From: Desulfofustis sp.
GTDB lineage: Bacteria > Desulfobacterota > Desulfobulbia > Desulfobulbales > Desulfocapsaceae
Reading direction: 5' to 3'
NCBI GenBank assembly: GCA_029287755.1
Contig: JARFQM010000084.1
Coordinates: 1 to 5,942, forward strand
DNA length: 5,942 bases
Part shown: positions 1 to 5,691 of the stretch, piece by piece
How the letters are laid out: each line of letters begins with the position of its first letter
Position numbering within the stretch: position 1 is the stretch's first letter
Translations under genes and position numbers: made by a program
The notes under the pieces: model-generated
Database searches by the model: none
Seen by the model: the letters and a program-made list of their open reading frames with translations, nothing else
Told to the model about the DNA's origin: nothing

Positions 1-1
1 C

Positions 2-529
2 TTCGTATCGGGGCTGACGATGACCGATCTTCGGGCCGAGATGCATGTCTGCGGCGCACCCAAAGCACTGGAAGATACCGTCATGATGATGACCCGTTTT
101 GACGGAGCAATTCCCGGAACGCTGATTGCGACCCGGCTTGCTTCCGGCAACCGGGGCGGCCTGCGGCTTCGCGTCTACGGCAGCGAGGGGGGGATCGAGT
201 GGGAGCTGGAAAAACCGGATTATCTCAAGTTCAACCGCTACGGTGATCCAGACGCTCTACTTAGCCGGGGGCATGGGAGCGGTGTTGTCCCCCGGGTTGA
301 ACGATTTGTCCGCCTGGCCCGAGGCTTTACCGAGGGGGTGATCGAGGCCTGGGCCAATCTGTATACCGAATTTGCCATGGCGGTGGCGGCCCGCAGGGAT
401 GGAATAAAACTGCCGCCGGACTGGCTCGATCTCCCCACGGTCGAGGATGGGGCCAGGGGGGTGCGTTTTGTTGACGCCGCGGTTGAGTCACACAAGTCGG
501 GCGGCGCCTGGGTGAATTTTAGCTCATAG
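2..529 (+). CDS. Gfo/Idh/MocA-family oxidoreductase, C-terminal part (5' end outside window)
   Basis: This is the last 175 residues of a putative NAD(P)-dependent oxidoreductase of the Gfo/Idh/MocA family, which usually oxidises or reduces sugars, inositols and related polyols. The frame is open to the left edge, so the ATG at 20 is internal and the N-terminal Rossmann domain is missing from view. The visible part is the C-terminal alpha/beta substrate domain. It shows the family pattern of a strand reading RLRVYGSEGGIEWE, the segment EGVIEAWANLYTEFAMAVAA, and the C-terminal signature LPTVEDGARGVRFVDAAVES followed by SGGAWV. Cofactor and substrate cannot be judged without the N-terminus. It faces the minus-strand genes tail to tail, with 11 bp between the two stop codons, so it belongs to a different transcription unit. 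Family assignment is fairly secure; specific function is not. Confidence 0.85.
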   Translation, partial: FVSGLTMTDLRAEMHVCGAPKALEDTVMMMTRFDGAIPGTLIATRLASGNRGGLRLRVYGSEGGIEWELEKPDYLKFNRYGDPDALLSRGHGSGVVPRVERFVRLARGFTEGVIEAWANLYTEFAMAVAARRDGIKLPPDWLDLPTVEDGARGVRFVDAAVESHKSGGAWVNFSS

Positions 530-541
530 ATCTGTTGAGCT
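521..541. other. Small inverted repeat across the convergent gene ends
   Basis: A perfect 6-bp inverted repeat (AGCTCA at 521-526, TGAGCT at 536-541) encloses a 9-nt loop. It spans the plus-strand stop codon and touches the stop of the minus-strand gene. No T-run follows on either strand, so a rho-independent terminator is not supported. It may be only a weak 3'-end hairpin or chance. Confidence 0.25.
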
Positions 542-879
542 TACTCTCCTGAGCAGACGGAATTGAGCCACTGACGATCTTCAGGGTCCTCCTCATCGTC
601 TGAATTGCGAATGACTTCGGCTCTTTTTTTCAATGGCTTCTGATACTCACTTACTGCCCTGAACAACCTATCATAATCTATTTCAGAAGGTTCAGGCGCG
701 GAATCCGAGTAGATTGTGGCGTCATTTAGGATCAGGTCCAAAGTACGGCCAGCGTGTTCTTCCACCCGCACTGACAAATCGAATAATGCCATGATCTGCT
801 GCTGCAGCGTGTGTGTTTCCAGGATAAACCCTTTTCGCCCGGGATAGCGGATTATAAGCTGTGCCTTTTGCTCTTTCAT
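541..879 (-). CDS. Small protein of unknown function, possible SelW/Rdx-like fold without the CxxC motif
   Basis: I do not recognise this 112-residue protein with confidence. It starts 17 nt after the alcohol dehydrogenase stop on the same strand, so the two are probably co-transcribed and its annotation as a gene is sound. The N-terminal 80 residues suggest a beta-alpha-beta-beta-alpha order: strand LIIRY (8-12), helix around 22-33, strand LSVRVEE (35-41), strand LDLILNDATIYS (47-58), helix RLFRAVSEY (71-79). This resembles the thioredoxin-like SelW/SelT/Rdx family, where a CxxC or CxxU follows the first strand; here the equivalent stretch is PGRK and the only cysteine is Cys109 near the C-terminus. 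The tail after residue 80 is charged, with an acidic run (DDEEDPED, 94-101). No signal peptide or membrane segment is visible. A weak AAGGTGG lies only 1-2 nt before the ATG, which is unusually close. The fold match is inference only. Confidence 0.7.
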   Translation of the reverse strand: MKEQKAQLIIRYPGRKGFILETHTLQQQIMALFDLSVRVEEHAGRTLDLILNDATIYSDSAPEPSEIDYDRLFRAVSEYQKPLKKRAEVIRNSDDEEDPEDRQWLNSVCSGE

Positions 880-896
880 TCCACCTTGCCTGATTC

Positions 897-1892
897 TCAG
901 CCATGATTCTGGAAATCCATGACGATCTTCGTGTAATTGCCCGTCAAAGCATCCGCGAAAGCCTTTTCATACTGGGTGAGGGAGACGATCTCCGAGAGGA
1001 TTGGAGAGATGTTAAAACCGGGATTTTTCAGAATTTCAAAGGCTTCATAAAAATCCTGCTTGGTGTAGATGATGGAACCCAAAATGGACAGCTCAGCTCT
1101 GGTGACCCGCAGTGCAGGAAAGCTGACTTCAGCATCGGTGAGCCCCAGGGTAATCAACGTTCCTCCCGGTTTGGCGAGGGTGAACGCCATCTCAATGGCA
1201 CCCTTCGTTCCGGCGGCCTCAATGACGAGATCAAACAAGGGGTTCTTCATTTGGTCAGGATGCAGCGTGCGGATTGAGTTGTAAGCACTCTTTGCCTTGT
1301 CCATTTTGTCCTGGTTTATATCGATCGCGGTGACTTCCGCACCCATATGATCAAGTAGCGCTATGGCGAGAAACCCCTCGGTACCGCACCCGACGACGGC
1401 AGCGGATGTTTTTTTCGATATATTCGTTTTTTTCAAGGCATGGACGATTACCGCAAACGGTTCGGTTAAAATTGCTTTCTCATTAGGTAATTCGGCAGGC
1501 ACCGGCACGAGAAACTCGGAATCAACGACGATTTCCTGGCCAAACAAGCCGTTGGCCGTCACCCCGAAGATTTTTTTCTCAGCACAGATATTGGTTTTTC
1601 CCTGCAGACAGAATTCACAGTTTCCGCAATAGGTGTTGGGAAAGGATATTACTCTGGTGCCGATCGCAAAAGGAGATTTTTCGCCCGTCTCCACTACTGT
1701 GCCCAGAATTTCATGCCCAGGGCGGCAGGGATAATTTGCATAGGGGAGATGGCCGTCGTAAACTTTTACATCGGACCCGCAAATCCCTCCATAGATAACC
1801 TGTATCCGCACCTCCTCGGCACCCAGTTTCTCTATTCGGGCCGATTCCCTCAGCCTCAATTGTCCCGGTGCTTCCAGGTATAGTTCATCCAT
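897..1892 (-). CDS. Zinc-dependent medium-chain alcohol dehydrogenase (MDR family)
   Basis: This 331-residue cytosolic enzyme should catalyse reversible NAD(P)-linked oxidation of an alcohol or polyol to an aldehyde or ketone. The N-terminal GroES-like domain carries the catalytic zinc ligands Cys38 (GGICGSD), His60 and Glu61 (GHE), with Glu144 (TEP) as a further conserved acidic residue. The structural zinc lobe is complete, with Cys89, Cys92, Cys95 and Cys103 in CGNCEFC and NIC. The Rossmann domain begins at VVGCGTEG (166-173, GxGxxG), and Asp191 at the end of the second strand (TAIDIN) favours NAD over NADP. Length is normal for the sorbitol/threonine dehydrogenase-like branch. The ATG has GGAGA at 5-nt spacing. 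It lies 180 bp downstream of the ThDP gene, beyond a terminator, so it may have its own promoter. Its substrate is unknown; pairing with an acylating aldehyde dehydrogenase suggests an aldehyde or hydroxy-compound of the same pathway. Confidence 0.9.
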   Translation of the reverse strand: MDELYLEAPGQLRLRESARIEKLGAEEVRIQVIYGGICGSDVKVYDGHLPYANYPCRPGHEILGTVVETGEKSPFAIGTRVISFPNTYCGNCEFCLQGKTNICAEKKIFGVTANGLFGQEIVVDSEFLVPVPAELPNEKAILTEPFAVIVHALKKTNISKKTSAAVVGCGTEGFLAIALLDHMGAEVTAIDINQDKMDKAKSAYNSIRTLHPDQMKNPLFDLVIEAAGTKGAIEMAFTLAKPGGTLITLGLTDAEVSFPALRVTRAELSILGSIIYTKQDFYEAFEILKNPGFNISPILSEIVSLTQYEKAFADALTGNYTKIVMDFQNHG

Positions 1893-1897
1893 TTTTA

Positions 1898-1902
1898 TCT
1901 CC
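1898..1902 (-). promoter_or_regulatory. Ribosome binding site of the alcohol dehydrogenase gene
   Basis: GGAGA on the minus strand, 5 nt before the ATG at 1890-1892, supports the chosen start codon. Confidence 0.7.
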
Positions 1903-1978
1903 GAGTTCAGAGGAAAGTTTCAGGGCAGTGGACCGGTCACGCAAATCTGTGTAAGCGTATTATTTGACCCAGTGTGGC

Positions 1979-2017
1979 AAAAAAATACGGGAGAAGCAAT
2001 GAGTTTGACTCCTCCCG
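1979..2017 (-). terminator. Rho-independent terminator after the ThDP enzyme gene
   Basis: On the minus strand a 9-bp stem, CGGGAGGAG pairing with CTTCTCCCG with one G-U pair, closes a 12-nt loop. It is followed by TA and then seven consecutive T residues (A-run at 1979-1985 on the plus strand). It lies 56 nt downstream of the ThDP gene stop. Stem strength and T-run make this a textbook intrinsic terminator, so at least part of the transcription from the aldehyde dehydrogenase promoter should end here. Confidence 0.88.
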
Positions 2018-2072
2018 CTGCGAGGTAACATCGGTGGCAGGTTCAACAGCTCTTTTTCTCAGTCAATTTTCC

Positions 2073-3833
2073 CTAATCGGTGCTCACATGACTGACTTTT
2101 TGGCCCGGTGAATAAATGTCGAGAATATTCCAATGGCCCGAGGTGGGCACCGGGTTGTTTATCATCGGTACATCGAGCACCACCGGCTTGTCGAGTGCGA
2201 TGGCCCTGATCAAGGCCGGTTTGAACTCAGCCGCTGACTGAATCTTGATTCCCTCGATGCCGTATGCTCTGGCAATCTCGGCATAGTCCGGGGAGGTCGA
2301 TTCACCGTCCTTGGTAAACACAGTGCCAAAGGTCGTCTGGTAGTGCGCCTTTTCCAGCCCGGCGATGGTGCCGAAGGCATTGTTGTTCATTATCAGCCAG
2401 ATGACGGCCACCTCTTCGTGCCGGGCGGTGGCGAGCTGGGCCGGGTTCTGCCCGAACCCGCCATCCCCGATGAGGGCGATGACGACCTTGTCGGGTGCTG
2501 CCAGTTTGGCGCCGATGGCCGCAGGTCCGCCAAACCCCATGGTGGCGTATCCGCCTGGAATCAGAATGGAGCCAGGCTCGTAGATAGGGAACTGCTGGCC
2601 AACCCCGTTCTTGTTCCAGCCTACATCGGTGGTGATGATTGCATCCCGGGGCAGTACTTCCCGCACTTCTGCGAGAATGCGTTCCGGCATCATAGGAAAG
2701 GCGTCGCTCTGCTCCATCTCCAGATTGCTCGCCTTGAACCCTTGTCTGACCTCAGCAATCTCCGCGCTCAGATTCTCCCGCTGGATGCCCTGTGGACATT
2801 TGCGCTGTGCAACTTTCAAGAGCACTGCCAGCGCCTGTTTGAGGTCGGCGACTGCGCCGATTTCAACCGGGTAGTTGCGGCCGATCTCAGAGGGGTCAAT
2901 ATCGATCTGGATGAGTTTGGTTTTGGGGATATCAAAGGTAAATTCCGGATACCAGGAGCTGGCGTCCGCTTCCTTGAAACGTGTCCCGAGACCGAGGATA
3001 AGATCGGCATTGAGACAGGAGTCGTTGATATACTGGGTTCCCCAGAATCCGGTCATGCCGAGGATCAGGGGGTGATCATCGGGCAGGGCGCCCTTGCCCA
3101 TAAGGCTGTGGGCCACCGGTATCTGCAGATGGTCGACCAGCCCTCTCAGCTCAGCGGCTGCCTTGGCCAGCAGGACACCGCCCCCGACATAGAGAACCGG
3201 TTTTTGGGCCCCACAGAGCCGCTCGACGATCTCCTCCGCGGTGGCTTCATCCATGCAGGGTTTTCTGAGCTCTTTGGTGTTCTGCAGCTGGCGTTCAAAC
3301 AGAGCGACATCAACCTCTTTGGAAAAAATATCCATCGGCACATCAACCAGGACCGGGCCTGGCTGGCCGCTTTCGGCCAGGGTGAAGGCCTTTTCCATTA
3401 TTTCGGGGAACAGCTCGGGACGCTCGACGCGCCAGACCCGCTTGACAAAGGGGCGGTAGATCTCGCACTGGGCGCCGTCGGCGTGAAGATTGACCTCCTG
3501 GTGGGGGTGTTTGCCGTAGTAGTGGCTGGGGATGTCGCCGGCGATGACAACCATCGGAATACAGTCAAGCGCCGCATTGGCGACTCCGGTGGCGGCGTTG
3601 GTCATGCCGGGGCCAAGATGGCTGAGCACGACGGAGGCTTTGCCGGTCACCCGGGCGTAGCCGTCGGCCGCATGGGAGGCAATCTGTTCATGCCGGACAT
3701 TGACAAACTTAATGGAGCTCTTTTCCAGAGCCGAAAGAACGGCGATATTGGTGTGTCCGCAGAGCCCGAATATGTGTTCGATGCCTCGTTTTTCCAGATA
3801 CTTCACTAGTTGATGAGAGACGAGATCTTTCAT
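2073..3833 (-). CDS. ThDP-dependent decarboxylase/carboligase-type enzyme (acetolactate synthase-like)
   Basis: This 586-residue protein is a full-length member of the thiamine-diphosphate POX/AHAS superfamily, which cleaves or forms C-C bonds next to a carbonyl. Three domains are visible: N-terminal pyrimidine-binding (about 1-170) with catalytic Glu49 in VRHEQIASHAADGYAR and LGPGMTNAATG (73-83); a central domain (about 200-335) with KPVLYVGGG (211-219) and IQIDIDPSEIGRN (308-320); and a C-terminal diphosphate-binding domain with GDG (456-458) and NNN (483-485), the Mg-ThDP motif. The start is at 3833 because GGAGG precedes that ATG by 5 nt; a longer reading frame to 3905 would overlap the upstream gene and adds non-homologous sequence. 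It follows the aldehyde dehydrogenase after 25 nt, so the two are an operon. Acetolactate synthase is only a family-level name: no regulatory subunit is present, and the context points to a catabolic aldehyde-forming or aldehyde-using reaction. The sulfoacetaldehyde acetyltransferase group was considered and looks less similar. Confidence 0.9.
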   Translation of the reverse strand: MKDLVSHQLVKYLEKRGIEHIFGLCGHTNIAVLSALEKSSIKFVNVRHEQIASHAADGYARVTGKASVVLSHLGPGMTNAATGVANAALDCIPMVVIAGDIPSHYYGKHPHQEVNLHADGAQCEIYRPFVKRVWRVERPELFPEIMEKAFTLAESGQPGPVLVDVPMDIFSKEVDVALFERQLQNTKELRKPCMDEATAEEIVERLCGAQKPVLYVGGGVLLAKAAAELRGLVDHLQIPVAHSLMGKGALPDDHPLILGMTGFWGTQYINDSCLNADLILGLGTRFKEADASSWYPEFTFDIPKTKLIQIDIDPSEIGRNYPVEIGAVADLKQALAVLLKVAQRKCPQGIQRENLSAEIAEVRQGFKASNLEMEQSDAFPMMPERILAEVREVLPRDAIITTDVGWNKNGVGQQFPIYEPGSILIPGGYATMGFGGPAAIGAKLAAPDKVVIALIGDGGFGQNPAQLATARHEEVAVIWLIMNNNAFGTIAGLEKAHYQTTFGTVFTKDGESTSPDYAEIARAYGIEGIKIQSAAEFKPALIRAIALDKPVVLDVPMINNPVPTSGHWNILDIYSPGQKVSHVSTD

Positions 3834-3838
3834 AGCCC

Positions 3839-3843
3839 CCTCC
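3839..3843 (-). promoter_or_regulatory. Ribosome binding site that fixes the ThDP enzyme start
   Basis: GGAGG on the minus strand lies 5 nt before the ATG at 3831-3833. The alternative ATG at 3843-3845 overlaps this site, and the one at 3903-3905 lies inside the upstream gene, so this site decides the 586-residue form. Confidence 0.8.
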
Positions 3844-3858
3844 ATTGGTGTGCTGAAA

Positions 3859-5262
3859 CTACCAGGTTTCAGTGTTGTAGAATTCCCCAAACAACTCCTC
3901 GTCACTCGGCTTGTCTTCGGCGATTGGCCGGGCCACCCAGGTGTAGTTCAGATAGTGCTTGAGCGAGATGTTCTCGTTGGTGATATTGCCGGCCCAGACG
4001 CCGCAGCCCATGCTCGAGGTCATCGGCATGCCGTTGGTGAAACTGCCGGCATTGGCTTTTGACTGGGGCTGCCGAACCATCATTCTGCTCACCGGAGCGA
4101 CCAGGGCAAGTTGATGAATATGCTCATCGTTGAATGAATAAATACCGCAGGAGTGGCCTTTGCCCTGGGTCTCGTAGATTTTTGCCACCATCTCCAGGGC
4201 GGTTTCGAAACCGCTGTATTTGAAAATAGATAACAGAGTGCCCAGCTTTTCCGTGGAAAATAGAAACTCCCGGCCGATTTTATCTTCTTTTACGATAAGA
4301 AACTTCTTGTCTTCGGGTATGGAAAACCCTGCCTTTTCGGCGATCTGCTGCGCCGGACAGGCGATGGTGTCGATGGTGCGGTGCCCGTCTTTCCAGAGCA
4401 CCTTTTCGAGTTGAGCCTTCTGCTCGTCGGAGACCAGGTAGCCGCCTTCCTTCTGCAGCTGCTCCAGAAATCTGTCATAGATGGTCTCTTCCACTACCAG
4501 GTTGCCGTCCGCCGAACAGCCGGAGCCGAAATCGGACATTTTGCTGAGCATGGAGTTGTGGGCGGCTTCTTCTATGTCGGCTGTTTCATCGATTACCATG
4601 GTGGAATTGCCCTGGCCGGCCGCATAGGCTGGTTTGCCGGACATGTGGGCTGATTTGGCCATGGCCGGCCCGCCGGTGGCAATGGTCAGGTCGCAGATGG
4701 CCATCAATTCCTGGGCCAGGGGGATGGACGGCTTCTCGGCACAGACGTAGAGATCCTCGGGCAAGCCGATCTCATTGAGGGCCTTGCGCATAATCCGCAC
4801 GGTTTCGATGGTCGTCTGCTTGGCCCGCGGATGCGGGGAGAATATCACCGCATTTTTTGCCTTGAGGGCATATATGCCCATGCCGGGGGGGGTGAGGGCG
4901 GGATTGGTGGTGGGCACCAGGGCGGCTATGACGCCCACCGGCTTGGCGTATTTGACCAGACCTTTCTCGGGAATTTCCTCGACAATGCCCACGCTTTTCT
5001 GGCGCAGGGCATCGCGGAGCACACCTTTGATTTTAAAGCGTTTGTTGGGTCGGCCATGCCAATCACCCAAGCCGCTCTCTTCCACCCCCATACGGGCCAG
5101 CCGGGTAAAGGTTTTCTCGTTGGCCGTGGCCCAGGCTACCGCCTGTATGGCCCTATCAACTTCCTCCTGGGTCAGGTTGTCTATCTGTTTTTGGGCCGCT
5201 CGGGCACGCTCGAGGAGTTCCTGGGCGCAGTGTTTCTCTTCCTCGGTAATTGCTCTTGCCAT
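3859..5262 (-). CDS. CoA-acylating aldehyde dehydrogenase (SauS/EutE-like)
   Basis: This 467-residue protein should catalyse aldehyde + CoA + NAD(P)+ to acyl-CoA, or the reverse. The N-terminal helical region (1-60) leads into the cofactor domain with KPVGVIAALVPTTNPALTP (107-125), the NAVIFSPHPRAKQT stretch (137-150) and IATGGPAMAKSA (194-205), all typical of acylating enzymes such as EutE, PduP and the AdhE N-terminus. The catalytic cysteine is Cys249 in FGSGCSADGN; STEKL (336-340) is the usual downstream glutamate-containing motif. The C-terminus SSMGCGVWAGN to PIAEDKPSDEELFGEF recalls sulfoacetaldehyde dehydrogenase SauS from memory, so that activity is a candidate but other short aldehydes fit. 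No microcompartment-targeting N-terminal extension is apparent. The ATG has AAGGAGA at 7-nt spacing. It is the first gene of a unit with the ThDP enzyme and lies behind a good promoter with operator-like repeats, downstream of an IclR-type regulator gene. Confidence 0.9.
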   Translation of the reverse strand: MARAITEEEKHCAQELLERARAAQKQIDNLTQEEVDRAIQAVAWATANEKTFTRLARMGVEESGLGDWHGRPNKRFKIKGVLRDALRQKSVGIVEEIPEKGLVKYAKPVGVIAALVPTTNPALTPPGMGIYALKAKNAVIFSPHPRAKQTTIETVRIMRKALNEIGLPEDLYVCAEKPSIPLAQELMAICDLTIATGGPAMAKSAHMSGKPAYAAGQGNSTMVIDETADIEEAAHNSMLSKMSDFGSGCSADGNLVVEETIYDRFLEQLQKEGGYLVSDEQKAQLEKVLWKDGHRTIDTIACPAQQIAEKAGFSIPEDKKFLIVKEDKIGREFLFSTEKLGTLLSIFKYSGFETALEMVAKIYETQGKGHSCGIYSFNDEHIHQLALVAPVSRMMVRQPQSKANAGSFTNGMPMTSSMGCGVWAGNITNENISLKHYLNYTWVARPIAEDKPSDEELFGEFYNTETW

Positions 5263-5269
5263 GATAATG

Positions 5270-5276
5270 TCTCCTT
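5270..5276 (-). promoter_or_regulatory. Ribosome binding site of the aldehyde dehydrogenase gene
   Basis: AAGGAGA on the minus strand, 7 nt before the ATG, is a near-ideal Shine-Dalgarno site and supports the start at 5262. Its first A is also the last base of the TGA that closes the 37-codon leader reading frame. Confidence 0.8.
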
Positions 5277-5399
5277 CAAACCGATCCTGTAGAACCTTTG
5301 CTGAAAGTTACTTCAGTTTCTTTTCTATGGCGAAAGTCATCGTCTTCACGAACGATCTCTATTCCTGACGCCGAAGTATCCGTAAGCATCTTGATTATT

Positions 5400-5419
5400 A
5401 GAACGGTGTTCTGCTGAAC
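5400..5419 (-). promoter_or_regulatory. Operator-like inverted repeats at the predicted transcription start
   Basis: The segment contains the perfect palindrome AGAAC-N3-GTTCT (5400-5412) and an overlapping GTTC-N4-GAAC (5408-5419), giving three alternating half-sites. A fourth GAAC occurs inside the promoter spacer (5438-5441). The repeats cover the bases just downstream of the -10 box, where a bound regulator would block initiation. The IclR-family protein encoded just upstream is the obvious candidate ligand-responsive regulator; that link is inference. Confidence 0.55.
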
Positions 5420-5448
5420 AGGATACAGAGCAGGGGTGAACCTGTCAA
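5420..5448 (-). promoter_or_regulatory. Sigma70-type promoter of the aldehyde dehydrogenase-ThDP operon
   Basis: On the minus strand a perfect -35 box TTGACA (complement of 5443-5448) is separated by exactly 17 nt from TATCCT (complement of 5420-5425), a 4/6 match to the -10 consensus. The predicted start near 5413 gives a leader of about 150 nt before the aldehyde dehydrogenase ATG. The region upstream of -35 is AT-rich (AAATATTTTTG), which could act as an UP-like element. Confidence 0.65.
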
Positions 5449-5488
5449 CAAAAATATTTGGCTTCCTGAAAAGGATCAGGGGGACATA

Positions 5489-5518
5489 AGAGAAGTGCTG
5501 CGAGGCGGCATATTCTCT
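5489..5518. repeat. Hairpin-forming inverted repeat upstream of the promoter
   Basis: AGAGAA (5489-5494) pairs with TTCTCT (5513-5518), and inside it GTGCTGC (5495-5501) pairs with GCGGCAT (5505-5511) using two G-U pairs, leaving a GAG loop and one bulged A. The structure is better paired in plus-strand RNA than in minus-strand RNA. No T-run follows, so it is not an intrinsic terminator. It begins about 40 bp upstream of the -35 box and could be a regulator site or part of a 3' structure. Confidence 0.45.
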
Positions 5519-5550
5519 GCTGTCTGGTTGGGGGCCAGGTCTTTAATATG

Positions 5551-5691
5551 GAACCATTTGCAAAACGATCTTGTCGCCCAAACTCTGCGTTATGCTCAAA
5601 ATTTTATCCTCGGAATATCAATCATATGCCTGTGGTAAAACTTCTCGTATGGTTTGATTTTGAACGACAATCTTAGTTTTGCAAAAGGCTC
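5551..5691. repeat. Long imperfect palindrome, MITE-like or palindromic intergenic repeat
   Basis: The two halves mirror each other about position 5621. The outer arms share TTTGCAAAAC (5557-5566) with GTTTTGCAAA (5676-5685), and TTGTCG (5571-5576) with CGACAA (5665-5670); similarity extends weakly outward to 5551 and 5691. The inner arms share TTTTA with TAAAA (5603-5607 and 5636-5640 region), GG with CC, and ATAT (5615-5618) with ATAT (5624-5627) around a CAATC loop. Matching pairs stay in register along most of the element, so it looks like one structure rather than scattered matches. It begins 5 bp beyond the IclR stop codon. No transposase is present. It may be a non-autonomous mobile element or a dispersed repeat; a terminator role is possible. 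Confidence 0.6.

Larger units (their letters stand above)
1893..2072. other. Intergenic spacer between the ThDP gene and the alcohol dehydrogenase gene
   Basis: This 180-bp gap contains the minus-strand terminator (1979-2017). Between terminator and alcohol dehydrogenase, reading the minus strand, there is a TAATAC (complement of 1957-1962) that could serve as a -10, but its -35 position falls in the terminator T-run and is poor. There is also an 8-bp palindrome GACCGGTC (1931-1938). A promoter for the downstream pair is plausible from layout but not demonstrated by the sequence. Confidence 0.3.

Noticed and set aside
722..904. A 60-codon minus-strand frame in another phase overlapping the small gene and the alcohol dehydrogenase stop
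   Set aside because: It overlaps a better-placed gene in the same operon, and its product has no recognisable family.
2343..3809. A 488-codon open frame on the plus strand opposite the ThDP enzyme gene
   Set aside because: Its product has no recognisable motif and its frame is antisense to a gene with full catalytic motifs. Long open antisense frames are common opposite GC-rich coding sequence.
2073..3833. Naming the ThDP enzyme sulfoacetaldehyde acetyltransferase (Xsc)
   Set aside because: The neighbouring SauS-like dehydrogenase makes this tempting, but the N-terminal and NN-motif regions (GLCGHTNIAVL, NNNAFGTIAGLEKAHY) do not match the Xsc sequences I remember and look closer to acetolactate synthase-type enzymes.
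3834..3905. A 24-residue N-terminal extension of the ThDP enzyme starting at 3905
   Set aside because: It would overlap the end of the aldehyde dehydrogenase by 47 bp, has no Shine-Dalgarno support, and the family N-terminus begins at the ATG at 3833, which has GGAGG at 5-nt spacing.
4775..5368. A 197-codon plus-strand frame opposite the aldehyde dehydrogenase start and promoter leader
   Set aside because: Low-complexity, Ser/Arg-rich product with no motif, antisense to a well-supported gene.
5462..5480. CCTGA-N6-TCAGG hairpin on the minus strand as a terminator for the IclR gene
   Set aside because: The stem is only 5 bp and the T-run begins about 10 nt after it, too far for an intrinsic terminator.
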